A stretch of DNA of 64,000 nucleotides from Paenibacillus flagellatus (lineage in GTDB: Bacteria > Bacillota > Bacilli > Paenibacillales > NBRC-103111), in the NCBI RefSeq assembly GCF_003217775.1, contig NZ_QJVJ01000005.1, forward strand, positions 1-64,000, written 5' to 3'. The notes under the pieces were generated by a model. That model was not told the origin of the DNA and did no database searches. It saw nothing but the letters and a program-made list of their open reading frames with translations. Every line of letters begins with the position of its first letter. Position 1 is the stretch's first letter. Below are positions 24,714-33,432 of this stretch, one piece after another. The position numbers and the translations under genes are program-made.

Positions 24714-25952
24714 TCATTCGGCGAAGCGCTTCAAAATGATCGTCGCGTTATGGCCGCCGAAGCCGAACGAGTTCGACATGGCGATCTTGACGTCGGCTTC
24801 GCGAGGTACGTTCGGCACGTAGTCGAGATCGCATTCCGGATCTTGGTTGTCGAGATTGATCGTCGGCGCGATTTTGCCCCGCTGCAGCGTAAGTCCGGTA
24901 ATGACCGCCTCCACGCCGCCGGCCGCGCCCAGCAAATGGCCCGTCATCGACTTCGTCGAGCTGACCGCCACCTTGTACGCATGGTCGCCGAGCGCCTTCT
25001 TGATCGCGATCGTCTCCGACTTGTCGCCGACCGGCGTCGACGTGCCGTGCGCATTGATGTAATCGATCTCGGCCGGCTCGATGCCCGCGTCCCGGATCGC
25101 CCGCGACATGCAGCGCGCCGCGCCTTCCGGATCGGGATCGGTCATATGGTACGCGTCGCCGCTCATGCCGTAGCCGATGACCTCGGCATAGATGCGGGCG
25201 CCGCGCTTCTTCGCATGCTCCAGCTCCTCCAGGATGAGGATGCCGGCGCCTTCGCCCATGACGAAGCCGTCGCGGTCGACGTCGAACGGCCGGCTTGCCT
25301 TCTCCGGCTCCTCGTTGCGCGTCGACATGGCGCGCAGCGCGCAAAAGCCGGCCATGCCGGTCGGACGGATCGTCGCTTCCGCGCCGCCGCATATCATGAC
25401 GTCGGCGTCGCCGCGCTGGATCAGCTTGTACGAATCGCCGATCGAGTGCGTGCCCGTGGCGCATGCCGTAACCGCCGTACTGTTCGGACCTTTCGCGCCG
25501 AACAGCATGGAGATTTGTCCCGAAGCCATGTTCGCGATCATCATCGGGATGAAGAACGGGCTGACCCGCTTCGGTCCTTTCTCCAGCAATATTTTATGCT
25601 GCTCTTCCCATGTGCCGAGACCGCCGATGCCCGATCCGACGTAAACGCCGCACCGTTCCGGATCCGTATCCCGCTCGATGTCGAGACCGGCGTCCTTCAT
25701 GGCGGACTGGCTGGCCGCTACGGCGAACTGCACGAAGCGGTCCATGCGTCGAGCTTCCTTTTTGTCGATGTAATCTTCCGGATTGAAATCGTGGATTTCC
25801 GCGGCGATGCGGGTCGTGAACTCGCTTACGTCGAACGATTCGATGAGCGAGACGCCCGATTTGCCGGCCATCAGGTTGTTCCAAAACGTATCCAATTCGT
25901 GTCCCAGGGAAGACATGACGCCCATCCCGGTAATGACGACTCTCCGTTTCAT
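24714..25952 (-). CDS. fabF: 3-oxoacyl-ACP synthase II
   Basis: The elongation condensing enzyme of type II fatty acid synthesis. The Cys-His-His triad is in [20 protein letters not shown] and [12 protein letters not shown]. The N-terminus begins [12 protein letters not shown] at the ATG at 25952, preceded by GAGGTG. About 412 aa, normal. It follows acpP, with a strong hairpin in the ~130-base gap. Confidence 0.97.
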   Translation of the reverse strand: MKRRVVITGMGVMSSLGHELDTFWNNLMAGKSGVSLIESFDVSEFTTRIAAEIHDFNPEDYIDKKEARRMDRFVQFAVAASQSAMKDAGLDIERDTDPERCGVYVGSGIGGLGTWEEQHKILLEKGPKRVSPFFIPMMIANMASGQISMLFGAKGPNSTAVTACATGTHSIGDSYKLIQRGDADVMICGGAEATIRPTGMAGFCALRAMSTRNEEPEKASRPFDVDRDGFVMGEGAGILILEELEHAKKRGARIYAEVIGYGMSGDAYHMTDPDPEGAARCMSRAIRDAGIEPAEIDYINAHGTSTPVGDKSETIAIKKALGDHAYKVAVSSTKSMTGHLLGAAGGVEAVITGLTLQRGKIAPTINLDNQDPECDLDYVPNVPREADVKIAMSNSFGFGGHNATIILKRFAE

Positions 25953-26043
25953 GAGTTCCACCTCTTCGACTTCAACGACTTTGGGACTCTATCGAAAGCT
26001 TCGGCCGGGGGCCGAAGAATCGTTTGCACGCCTTAATGAGGAG

Positions 26044-26074
26044 AAGTCCCGTTCCTCAGGCGAAAACGGGACTT
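26044..26074 (-). other. Perfect 10-bp hairpin between acpP and fabF
   Basis: AAGTCCCGTT and AACGGGACTT pair perfectly around an 11-base loop, just after the acpP stop codon. Neither side has a long T-run. It may stabilise the 3' end of the highly expressed acpP message or act as a weak attenuator. Confidence 0.5.
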
Positions 26075-26085
26075 TAAACTTGCGT

Positions 26086-26319
26086 TTAGGTATGAGACTT
26101 TATGTATTCTACTACCTCTCCTACACTGGTAATCTTCTCGGCATCTTCGTCGGAAATTTCCAAATCGAACTCGTCTTCCAACTCCATTACCAATTCGACT
26201 ACGTCGAGGGAATCTGCACCTAAATCGTCTTTGAACGATGCTTCGAGGGTGACTTCAGATTCTTCAACCCCTAGGCGATCGACTACAATTCGCTTCACGC
26301 GGTCATAAATATCGGACAT
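26086..26319 (-). CDS. acpP: Acyl carrier protein
   Basis: A 77-aa acidic helical carrier. The phosphopantetheine Ser is in [24 protein letters not shown] precedes the ATG at 26319. A perfect TATAAT lies so close upstream that the leader is only about 14 bases, giving acpP its own expression in addition to read-through from fabG. Confidence 0.97.
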   Translation of the reverse strand: MSDIYDRVKRIVVDRLGVEESEVTLEASFKDDLGADSLDVVELVMELEDEFDLEISDEDAEKITSVGEVVEYIKSHT

Positions 26320-26339
26320 CCGGTTCACCTCCTCTGTGT

Positions 26340-26369
26340 ATTATACGAGAAACGAAAGCAAAATGCCAT
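26340..26369 (-). promoter_or_regulatory. Sigma-A promoter for acpP
   Basis: On the minus strand ATGGCA (26369-26364), an 18-base spacer and TATAAT (26345-26340). The predicted start is near 26333, immediately ahead of the ribosome site. Confidence 0.65.
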
Positions 26370-26422
26370 ACCTGTCCGACGAAGCGGCCGCACCGGACAA
26401 GGAGCGGCACGTTTCGACGCGT

Positions 26423-27166
26423 TTATCCCATGTACATGCCGCCGTCGACATGAAGCGTCTGGCCCGTCATATAAGCGGAATCGTCGGACGCCAGAAACCG
26501 GACGACGCGCGCGATATCGTCGGGCTGCCCGAGCCGGGCGAACGGAATTTGCTGCATCATCTGCTCGCGCAGCTCCGGCGTCAGCTTGTCGGTCATGTCG
26601 GTTTCGATGAACCCCGGCGCGACGGCATTGACGGCGATGTTGCGCGAAGCGAGCTCGCGCGCCGCCGACTTGGTCAAGCCGATGACGCCGGCTTTGGCGG
26701 CGACGTAGTTCGCCTGACCGGCGTTGCCGAGCGCGCCTACGACCGACGAAATGTTGATGATTTTGCCCGAGCGCTGCTTCATCATCGGACGCGTCACCGC
26801 CTTGATGCAGTTGAACACGCCTTTCAGGTTCGTATTGATAACTTGGTCAAATTCTTCCTCTTTCATGCGCATGATCAAGTTGTCCCGCGTAATGCCCGCG
26901 TTGTTGACGAGAATGTCGATCTTCCCGAACTTCTCGAGCACGAGCTTCACCATCTCCTCGACCTGCGCCGAAGACGCGACGTCGGCCTGCACCTTGATCG
27001 CGCGGCGGCCCAAGCTCTCGATGTGGCGGACCACTTCCTCGGCCGCCTGCTCGCTGCCCGCATAATTGACCGCTACGTCGGCGCCCGCCTCGGCGAGACT
27101 GACGGCGATCGCCCGGCCGATTCCTCTAGAGGCGCCGGTTACGAGCGCCACTTTCCCTTCCAGCAT
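26423..27166 (-). CDS. fabG: 3-oxoacyl-ACP reductase
   Basis: An NADPH-dependent ketoreductase of the fatty acid cycle, 247 aa. Cofactor loop [24 protein letters not shown] with the catalytic Ser and YVAAKAG with Tyr/Lys are all present, ending in the family's [11 protein letters not shown]-type tail. It follows fabD after 12 bases. Confidence 0.97.
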   Translation of the reverse strand: MLEGKVALVTGASRGIGRAIAVSLAEAGADVAVNYAGSEQAAEEVVRHIESLGRRAIKVQADVASSAQVEEMVKLVLEKFGKIDILVNNAGITRDNLIMRMKEEEFDQVINTNLKGVFNCIKAVTRPMMKQRSGKIINISSVVGALGNAGQANYVAAKAGVIGLTKSAARELASRNIAVNAVAPGFIETDMTDKLTPELREQMMQQIPFARLGQPDDIARVVRFLASDDSAYMTGQTLHVDGGMYMG

Positions 27167-27178
27167 CGCAGTTCCTCC

Positions 27179-28135
27179 TTATCGGGACGTTTGTCGCGCG
27201 GTCTGCCAATCGGCGGCGAACTTATCGAGCGCCTCTCGGCCGTTGATCGACACGACCTGTACCTGCTTGTCCACCTTTTTGATCAGACCGGCCAGGACGG
27301 TGCCGGAGCCGATCTCCACGAACGTATCGACGCCCTGCGCGATCATCCAGGAGACGCTGTCCTCCCACAGGACGGGGGAGACGACCTGATCGACGAGCAG
27401 ACGCCGGATGTCCTCCGCTTGAAGCACCGAGTCCGCCGTCACGTTGGCGACGACGGGCACGCGCGCGTCGTTCATCGGCACGCCGGCAAGCGTGCCGGCC
27501 AGCCGATCCGCCGCCGGCTGCATGAGCGACGAGTGGAACGGGCCGCTCACCTCGAGCGGAATGACCCGCTTCGCCCCGGCTTCCTTCCCGCGCTCGACGA
27601 TCGCCTGGACGCCCGCGGCGCTGCCGGACACGACGATTTGGCCCGGGCAGTTGACGTTCGCCATCTCGACGACGCCGATCTCCTCCGTCACCTTGCGGCA
27701 CAGCTCGGCCAACTGCTCGCGGTCGGCGCCCAATACGGCCGCCATGCCGCCTTGACCGCTCGGCACCGCCTGCTCCATGAATTCGCCGCGCGCCCGAACG
27801 GTGCGCACCGCGTCCTCGAACGAGAGGACGCCGCCCGCCACCAGCGCGGAATATTCGCCGAGGCTGTGACCCGCGACAAAGTCCGGCTCGATGCCGAGCT
27901 CCAGCACCGCCTGCAAAATCGCGACGCTTGTCGTCAGCAAGGCCGGCTGCGTATTGGCCGTTTTTTTCAATTCGTCCTCGGGACCTTGGAATATGAGCTC
28001 GGTCAGCTTGAACCCGAGCGCCTCGTCCGCTTTGTCAAAGATGGACTTCGCGCCCGCGTGGCTGTCGTAAATATCTTTGCCCATGCCGACGGCTTGGGCC
28101 CCTTGACCGGGGAATACGAATGCGATCCGTTTCAT
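27179..28135 (-). CDS. fabD: Malonyl-CoA:ACP transacylase
   Basis: Loads malonyl groups onto ACP. FVFPGQGAQAVGMG at the N-terminus, GHSLGEYSAL with the nucleophilic Ser, the catalytic-His region VSGPFHSSLM and the C-terminal FVEIGSGTVL are diagnostic. 318 aa. It sits between fabH and fabG in the FapR-controlled operon. Confidence 0.97.
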   Translation of the reverse strand: MKRIAFVFPGQGAQAVGMGKDIYDSHAGAKSIFDKADEALGFKLTELIFQGPEDELKKTANTQPALLTTSVAILQAVLELGIEPDFVAGHSLGEYSALVAGGVLSFEDAVRTVRARGEFMEQAVPSGQGGMAAVLGADREQLAELCRKVTEEIGVVEMANVNCPGQIVVSGSAAGVQAIVERGKEAGAKRVIPLEVSGPFHSSLMQPAADRLAGTLAGVPMNDARVPVVANVTADSVLQAEDIRRLLVDQVVSPVLWEDSVSWMIAQGVDTFVEIGSGTVLAGLIKKVDKQVQVVSINGREALDKFAADWQTARQTSR

Positions 28136-28165
28136 GATTCGTGTCTCTCCTTTCGCCTGACCGGC

Positions 28166-29152
28166 CTACCACACCAGGACGGATGCGCCCCACGTCAAAC
28201 CGCCGCCGAAGCCGACGAACAGCAGCGTGTCGCCTTCCTTGACCCGGTTTTCCCGCACCGCCTCGGCGAGCGCGATCGGAATCGACGCCGCGGACATGTT
28301 GCCGTACCGGTTAATGTTGACGACGCATTTGTCCTCGGGCAGCTCGAGCCGCTCGAGCGCCGATTGGATGATGCGGATGTTCGCCTGATGCGGGATGAGC
28401 AGGTCGATGTCGCCCTTCTCGACGCCCGCCTTGCGAAGCGCTTCCTCGGCCGCGCTCCCCATGATTTTGACCGCGAACTTGAACACTTCCTTGCCGGCCA
28501 TATAAATGTACTGCTGCTTCTCGTCGAGCACCTGCTGGCTGATCGGATGGCGCGAGCCGCCGCCGCACGCCTTGAGCAAATGGCCGCCGGAGCCGTCGGC
28601 GCCAAGCTCGAACGACCGGAAGCCGCGTCCTTCCGGAACTTGTCCGATGACGACGGCGCCCGCCCCGTCCCCGAACAGGATGCACGTGTTGCGGTCCGTG
28701 TAGTCCGTAATTTTGGACAAGCATTCCGCCCCGATGACGAGCGCGTTTTTGTACATGCCGCTTGCGATCAGCGCGGACGCGTTGGCCAGCCCGTAGATGA
28801 AGCCGGAGCAAGCGGCGGACAAGTCGAACGCCGCCGCTTTCTTCGCTCCCAGCCTGTCCTGCAAAATGCAGGCCGTCGACGGAAACGACATATCCGGCGT
28901 AATCGTGGCGACCACGATCAGCTCCACGTCCTCGGGCGCGACGCCGGCGTTGCCGAGCGCTTCGAGCGCCGCTTCGTACGCCAAGTCCGAGGACGCCTGC
29001 TCCTTCGAGGCGATGCGCCGCTCGCGGATGCCGGTGCGGCTGACGATCCACTCGTCGTTCGTCTCGACCATTCGCTCCAAGTCTTGATTCGTCAACACCC
29101 GCTCCGGCACGTACATGCCCGTTCCGAGTATTCCTACCGGTATCCCGTTCAT
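28166..29152 (-). CDS. fabH: 3-oxoacyl-ACP synthase III
   Basis: Starts fatty acid synthesis by condensing an acyl-CoA with malonyl-ACP; in Gram-positive bacteria it favours branched primers. The Cys is in LSAACSGFIYGL, the His in IPHQANIRI and the Asn in NRYGNMSAASIP. 328 aa. One base separates its ATG from the plsX stop codon. Confidence 0.97.
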   Translation of the reverse strand: MNGIPVGILGTGMYVPERVLTNQDLERMVETNDEWIVSRTGIRERRIASKEQASSDLAYEAALEALGNAGVAPEDVELIVVATITPDMSFPSTACILQDRLGAKKAAAFDLSAACSGFIYGLANASALIASGMYKNALVIGAECLSKITDYTDRNTCILFGDGAGAVVIGQVPEGRGFRSFELGADGSGGHLLKACGGGSRHPISQQVLDEKQQYIYMAGKEVFKFAVKIMGSAAEEALRKAGVEKGDIDLLIPHQANIRIIQSALERLELPEDKCVVNINRYGNMSAASIPIALAEAVRENRVKEGDTLLFVGFGGGLTWGASVLVW

Positions 29153-29153
29153 C

Positions 29154-30155
29154 TTATCCCTCTCGCTTCCTGCTGGTTTCCGTAGAGATCGCCTCGACCA
29201 GTCGATTCGCCAAGGCGATGCGCGCTTGCCGGACGGCGTTTTTGATCGCGTTGGCGTCGGAGGAGCCGTGGCTTTTCAGCACGAGGCCGTCGATGCCGAG
29301 CAGCGGCGCCGCCCCATGCTCGCCGTAATCCATTTTTTTCTTGAAAGCGGACAGCCCGGGCTTCAGCACCGCAGCCGCCAGCTTGCTCATGAACGAACGG
29401 GTGAACTCGGTTTTGAGCGCGGAAAAAATCGCCCCCACCGTTCCTTCCATCGCCTTCAGCATAATGTTGCCGACGAAGCCGTCGCAGACGAGCACGTCGC
29501 AATTGCCGTGAAGCACGTCGCGCGACTCCACGTTGCCGACGAAATGGATCGGGGCTTGTTCCAGTAAAGGATATGCCGCTTTCGTCAATTCATTCCCTTT
29601 CATCGCTTCCGTGCCGACGTTCAACAGCCCGACTCGCGGCTTCGGAAGGCCGTGCACCTTGTTGCGGTAAATGGAGCCCATAATGGCGTACTGGAGCAGC
29701 TGCTCCGGCGTGGCGTCCATGTTGGCCCCCAAGTCGAGCGCCAGCACGCCGCTCCCGTCCATCGTCGGGAGCATCGGCGCAAGCGCCGGCCGCTCGATGC
29801 CGTCGATTCGGCCGACGACGAGCAGCGCCGTCGTCATGAGCGCGCCGGTATTGCCCGCCGATATCATCGCGTCGGCCTCGCCTTCGCGGATGAGCCTGCC
29901 GGCGACGACCATCGAGGCGTCCTTTTTCCGGCGGACCGCCTTGACCGGCTCGTCGTCGGCGGCGATCACGTCGGACGCGTGACGGACCGATACGTTCGCC
30001 GGCTTCGCCCCGGCCGGCATGAGCGCGCGGATCCGCTCCTCGTCGCCGACGAGCACGATGTCGACATCGCTCCATTCCTTCGCCGCAAGCAGCGCCCCTT
30101 CCACCGTCGCATCCGGCGCGTGATCGCCTCCCATGGCGTCAATCGCGATTCGCAT
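29154..30155 (-). CDS. plsX: Phosphate acyltransferase PlsX
   Basis: Converts acyl-ACP to acyl-phosphate, the donor for PlsY in phosphatidic acid synthesis. MRIAIDAMGGDHAP at the N-terminus and SAGNTGALM, GANMDATPEQL and CDGFVGNIMLK blocks match the family. 333 aa. It overlaps the end of fapR by 17 bases, the normal Firmicute arrangement. Confidence 0.97.
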   Translation of the reverse strand: MRIAIDAMGGDHAPDATVEGALLAAKEWSDVDIVLVGDEERIRALMPAGAKPANVSVRHASDVIAADDEPVKAVRRKKDASMVVAGRLIREGEADAMISAGNTGALMTTALLVVGRIDGIERPALAPMLPTMDGSGVLALDLGANMDATPEQLLQYAIMGSIYRNKVHGLPKPRVGLLNVGTEAMKGNELTKAAYPLLEQAPIHFVGNVESRDVLHGNCDVLVCDGFVGNIMLKAMEGTVGAIFSALKTEFTRSFMSKLAAAVLKPGLSAFKKKMDYGEHGAAPLLGIDGLVLKSHGSSDANAIKNAVRQARIALANRLVEAISTETSRKREG

Positions 30156-30753
30156 GCCGCTCTTCCCCTCTTTCGCTCAATTCGTTCGCGAAGCGATAGA
30201 TCAAAAAGTTGCCCTGGAATACCATTTCCTCGCCGACGTACGTAAACACTTCGACCTTCGCTTTACCTTTTTGTCCGGTCATGGACCGGACGTACGCTTT
30301 CGCGATGCATTTCTCTCCCAGCTTCACCGATCGGATGAACCGGATGTCCGCCGAAGCGGTCAGCGCCATCTCGTTGTTGACGACGGCGATCGCCAGCGAA
30401 TTCGCCTGAGCGAAAATGTGATGGCCCCGCGCGATTTTCGTCCGGGAGAAGACGTGCTCCTCCTTGATCTCGAACATCGAAATTCCGCTTTTGTCCAGCT
30501 GCAGGTCGATGATGTCCCCGATGACCTCGTGCAGCGGCAGCGACCGGACTTGGTCGTACGTCCGTTCCGCCATCAGCTTCAGCCGTTCCCGAAGCTCCGG
30601 TATGCCGAGCTCCAGCCGGTCGAGGCGAATCGTCTGGATGCTCACCTTGAATATGCGCGTAAGCTCTTCGTCGGTGACGAACGGGTTTTGTTCGAGCTCC
30701 TTCGCCAGCATCTGTTGTCTTTGGCGCTTCGGCAAACGTTCGATAACGGGCAC
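30139..30753 (-). CDS. fapR: Fatty acid and phospholipid regulator FapR
   Basis: A repressor that leaves DNA when it binds malonyl-CoA, so lipid genes rise with precursor supply. The N-terminal DeoR-like helix-turn-helix is in VTDEELTRIFKVSIQTIRLDRLE; the C-terminal ~120 residues form the hotdog malonyl-CoA domain (IARGHHIFAQANSLA). 204 aa from a GTG start. It heads the operon and has its own operator just upstream. Confidence 0.95.
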   Translation of the reverse strand: MPVIERLPKRQRQQMLAKELEQNPFVTDEELTRIFKVSIQTIRLDRLELGIPELRERLKLMAERTYDQVRSLPLHEVIGDIIDLQLDKSGISMFEIKEEHVFSRTKIARGHHIFAQANSLAIAVVNNEMALTASADIRFIRSVKLGEKCIAKAYVRSMTGQKGKAKVEVFTYVGEEMVFQGNFLIYRFANELSERGEERHANRD

Positions 30754-30823
30754 CGCCTTTTCGTTGTGACGCGGTCGTATCCTTAAACCGGTCTATTTCG
30801 CTGTATGATGAATCGACGCATCG

Positions 30824-30842
30824 ATTATTACCAGGTACTAAA
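30824..30842 (-). promoter_or_regulatory. FapR operator overlapping the fapR promoter
   Basis: On the minus strand TTTAGTACCTGGTAATAAT closely follows the FapR consensus half-site TTAGTACCTG with a relaxed second arm. It overlaps an extended -10 (TGG-TAATAAT), so binding would block the promoter. This implies autoregulation of the fapR-plsX-fabHDG operon. Confidence 0.85.
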
Positions 30843-30866
30843 CGTTAGTATATATAATTCCCGGGC

Positions 30867-30897
30867 AAAAAGAAAGCCCCGTCGTCGAGACGGAGCC
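30867..30897 (-). terminator. Second terminator between rpmF and fapR
   Basis: On the minus strand a 9-bp stem (GGCTCCGTC with GACGGGGCT, with G-U pairs) and a 5-base loop are followed by TTCTTTTT. It backs up the first terminator and insulates the fapR promoter. Confidence 0.6.
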
Positions 30898-30941
30898 GAA
30901 ACGGCTTGTCGCCGGCCGTTATTCTTCCCGGGACCTACCTG

Positions 30942-30980
30942 AAAAAAGAAAAAAGCACCTCACCGAAATGAAGTACCTTT
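30942..30980 (-). terminator. Intrinsic terminator after rpmF
   Basis: On the minus strand a 12-bp stem with three G-U pairs and a 6-base loop is followed by TTTTTTC. It starts about 17 bases past the rpmF stop codon. Confidence 0.8.
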
Positions 30981-30996
30981 TGCATCTTGCCGATTG

Positions 30997-31170
30997 TTAT
31001 TGCTTCACGATCTCTCTGCCTTTGTACGATCCGCACACTTTGCAAACGCGGTGAGCGAGCTTCAGTTCGCCGCAGTTGTCGCATTTGACCATGCCCGGTA
31101 CGGACAATTTAAAGTGAGTACGGCGTTTGTCGCGACGGGTTTTCGATGTTTTACGAAAAGGAACTGCCAT
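30997..31170 (-). CDS. rpmF: 50S ribosomal protein L32 (zinc type)
   Basis: A 57-aa protein starting [20 protein letters not shown]. Cysteines at 30, 33, 43 and 46 form the zinc ribbon (CDNC...CKVC), so this is the zinc-binding form. GGAGGTGGG precedes the ATG. It follows the yceD/DUF177 gene after 24 bases, the nearly universal yceD-rpmF pairing. Confidence 0.96.
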   Translation of the reverse strand: MAVPFRKTSKTRRDKRRTHFKLSVPGMVKCDNCGELKLAHRVCKVCGSYKGREIVKQ

Positions 31171-31194
31171 ATTCCCACCTCCTTCACCAGGTCT

Positions 31195-31710
31195 TTACGT
31201 TTCGCTTCCTTGGTCCAGCCATTGCTGCAAAACGGCCAATCGCGGATCGATTCGCGCTTCCGGTCGGGCCGCGGGATCGATATTGAGATTTGCCCCCGTT
31301 TCCGGGTTCAAGCCTTTGCACTCCGGTTCGCATACCGGAACGTAAGGCAAACCGAGTTGTACGCTCTCTTCGATATACGGCGTCAAATCGACGACGTCCT
31401 CGTCAAGTACGTGCACCTCTTCGTCGTCTTCGCCCGAACGGCTCTTCTCGCGCTTGAATCGTTCCCGAAACGGGATCGTCAGCCGCTGGCCGTAATGGCA
31501 CAAGCAGCGCGAGCAGGCGAATTCGGCCGGCAGCGTCAGCGTTCCGGTCACGTCCACAACGTCGGAATGCGCCTTCGCCAGTACGTCGACGTGAAGCGGT
31601 TCGACCCGGAGCACGTCGGTCCGGCCTTCCATGAGGCCGCCGATGTCCAAGTCTTCGATGCGTCGGACCTGTCCCGATTTGGAGAGCAAGTCCCGAATGT
31701 TCAGCTGCAC
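31195..31710 (-). CDS. yceD: YceD/DUF177 family protein (YlbN)
   Basis: A ~171-aa protein of the family encoded next to rpmF in most bacteria and linked to 23S rRNA metabolism. The CSRCL motif near residue 75 and CEPECKGLNPETGANLN near the end are family landmarks and may bind metal. I chose the GTG at 31710, which has TTTGGAGTG upstream; a TTG six codons earlier is less likely. It is driven by a near-consensus promoter whose -35 overlaps that of tmcAL. Confidence 0.88.
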   Translation of the reverse strand: MQLNIRDLLSKSGQVRRIEDLDIGGLMEGRTDVLRVEPLHVDVLAKAHSDVVDVTGTLTLPAEFACSRCLCHYGQRLTIPFRERFKREKSRSGEDDEEVHVLDEDVVDLTPYIEESVQLGLPYVPVCEPECKGLNPETGANLNIDPAARPEARIDPRLAVLQQWLDQGSET

Positions 31711-31737
31711 GTTAATCACTCCAAACAAACATAGACT

Positions 31738-31767
31738 ATTATATCGACTCTATTCCTCTTTTGTCAA
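31738..31767 (-). promoter_or_regulatory. Near-consensus sigma-A promoter for yceD-rpmF
   Basis: On the minus strand TTGACA (31767-31762), an 18-base spacer and TATAAT (31743-31738). Both hexamers are perfect. The -35 box overlaps the -35 box of the opposing tmcAL promoter. Confidence 0.9.
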
Positions 31768-31789
31768 CATTTTGCGTCCATGATATAGT
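31761..31789 (+). promoter_or_regulatory. Sigma-A promoter for tmcAL
   Basis: TTGTCA (31761-31766), a 17-base spacer and TATAGT (31784-31789). The predicted start near 31796 means the whole tandem repeat is transcribed as a ~250-base leader. Confidence 0.75.
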
Positions 31790-31796
31790 AAAGTTA

Positions 31797-32015
31797 CCCC
31801 AAAAAGTGAAGACGGCCTCCGCAGCGTATGCCGATTACTTTCCGGGGACCCCGGATACTTATCCCCACAAAGTGACGCATCCCTAACGAAGCTTATTCCG
31901 ATTACTTTGCGGGGACCCCGGATGCTTTACCCCAAAAAGTGAAGACGGCCTCCGCAGCGTATGCCGATTCCTTTCCGGGGACCCCGGATACTTATACCCA
32001 CAAAGTGACGCATCT
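31797..32015. repeat. Tandem, nested 66-67-bp repeat in the tmcAL leader
   Basis: Four units start with CCCC(A/C)AAAGTGA at 31797, 31863, 31930 and 31997 (the last partial). Units 1 and 3 differ at one internal base; units 2 and 4 match over the part that remains, so a 133-bp pair was duplicated. Units 1 and 3 contain the palindrome CCGGGG-A-CCCCGG and unit 2 a GCGGGGACCCCGG variant. A diverged copy lies at 7,031-7,106. No spacers separate the units, and the short frames across them look spurious. Confidence 0.9.
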
Positions 32016-32045
32016 CCTACATATGAGGAAAGAAAGGCGGAATCC

Positions 32046-33371
32046 ATGAAAACCGTCGGCATGATCGTCGAATACAATCCGCTACACAACGGTCACGTAT
32101 ATCATTGCCAACAAAGCAAAATCGTATCAGGGGCCGACGCCGTCGTCGCCGTCATGAGCGGCAGCTTCCTGCAGCGGGGCGAGCCCGCACTCGTGAGCAA
32201 ATGGGCCCGCACGGAGATGGCGCTCCGAATGGGAGCGGACCTCGTGCTCGAGCTGCCCGTCGCGTTCTCGACGCAGCCCGCCGAATGGTTCGCCTACGGC
32301 GCCGTATCCGCGCTCGAGTCTACGGGGGTCGTCGACGCGTTCTGCTTCGGCAGCGAGAGCGGCGATCTCGGCCTGCTGCAATCGGCCGCGCGCCGGCTGC
32401 ACGCGACGGATCGCGACGCTCCGTATGCGAAAGCGGGCGCAGCCGGCGACGAAGCCGCACTTGCTTCGCCGGCCGACGGAGCCATGCCCTTCCGCGAAGC
32501 GATCCAGGCGCAGCTGAAAGCCGGCGCCAGCTACCCGTCCGCCTACGCGGCCGCTGCGGCCGGAACCGTATTGGACGGCGACGCCCCCGCCGACTGGCTC
32601 GCCCAGCCGAACAATACGCTCGGCCTCCATTACTTGGTCGCGCTGGAGCGGCTCGGCGGCACGATGCGGCCGTATACGATTCGCCGCCAAAAGGCGGAAT
32701 ATAACCAGACCGACATTACGGACGAACGGATCGCGAGCGCCACGGCGCTGCGCAAGCTGCTCGCCGACTCGACCGATCCGGCGGCGCTGCGGCCGTACGT
32801 GCCGAGCTACGTCGCGGACGTGCTGGACCGCGAGCTTCGGGCCGGACGGGCCCCTGTCGGGTGGGAGTCGCTGTTCCCTGCCTTGTTCGCCCGCCTCGCC
32901 GTCGTCCACCCGAAGGAGCTGGCCGAATACGGCGAAGTGACGGAAGGACTCGAGCACCGCATTCTCAAAGCCGTAACCGAAGTGAGGCCGGACGAAGGCG
33001 AGCCGTTCGAACAGCTGCTCCAAGCGCTGAAAACGAAGCGGTACACCCGCACGAAGCTTCAGAGAGCGTTGACCCGCATCCTGCTGAACCATCGGAAGGA
33101 CGAGCTGACCCCGGACGCGCTGCGCGCCGGCGTCCCCTATTTGCGCGTGCTCGGCTTCTCCGACCGGGGCCGGACGCTGCTGCGCACGATGCGCAAGACG
33201 GCGTCGGTGCCGGTCGTCGCCAAAGCGGCGGCGTTCCGGCACCGGTTCCTGGACTTGGATATTCGCGCCGCCACCGTGCATGCGACCGCTTTTCGCCAGC
33301 CGACCCGGCGCGACTTGTATCGCGATTACTACGAGCCCCCGATACGGTTAACGGAGACGAGCCCCGACTGA
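32046..33371 (+). CDS. tmcAL: tRNA(Met) cytidine acetate ligase TmcAL (YlbM)
   Basis: Makes N4-acetylcytidine at the wobble position of elongator tRNA-Met using acetate and ATP. The N-terminal nucleotidyltransferase signature is MIVEYNPLHNGH; MSGSFLQRGEPALVSKWARTEMAL is the family block. 441 aa, slightly long because of an Ala/Asp-rich insertion around residues 120-145. AAAGGCGG precedes the ATG. It is divergent from yceD-rpmF, as in Bacillus ylbM/ylbN. Confidence 0.95.
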   Translation: MKTVGMIVEYNPLHNGHVYHCQQSKIVSGADAVVAVMSGSFLQRGEPALVSKWARTEMALRMGADLVLELPVAFSTQPAEWFAYGAVSALESTGVVDAFCFGSESGDLGLLQSAARRLHATDRDAPYAKAGAAGDEAALASPADGAMPFREAIQAQLKAGASYPSAYAAAAAGTVLDGDAPADWLAQPNNTLGLHYLVALERLGGTMRPYTIRRQKAEYNQTDITDERIASATALRKLLADSTDPAALRPYVPSYVADVLDRELRAGRAPVGWESLFPALFARLAVVHPKELAEYGEVTEGLEHRILKAVTEVRPDEGEPFEQLLQALKTKRYTRTKLQRALTRILLNHRKDELTPDALRAGVPYLRVLGFSDRGRTLLRTMRKTASVPVVAKAAAFRHRFLDLDIRAATVHATAFRQPTRRDLYRDYYEPPIRLTETSPD

Positions 33372-33432
33372 CGCTCACAATACAGCGGGGCCAGACGGGG
33401 GCGAACGCCTTGCCGCCGTTCGAGCCGAACGT

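Noticed and set aside
26336-29185. A 949-codon plus-strand open frame
   Set aside because: It lies opposite acpP, fabG, fabD and fabH, has no recognisable domains and is Arg/His/Asp-rich, as expected for the antisense of GC-rich codons.
31797-32015. The tandem repeat as a CRISPR array
   Set aside because: The units are contiguous with no unique spacers, are too long for CRISPR repeats, and no cas gene is present.
31883-32089. A 68-codon minus-strand frame across the repeat
   Set aside because: It arises from repeated PGSP-type codons in the C-rich element and overlaps the tmcAL start; it has no ribosome site.
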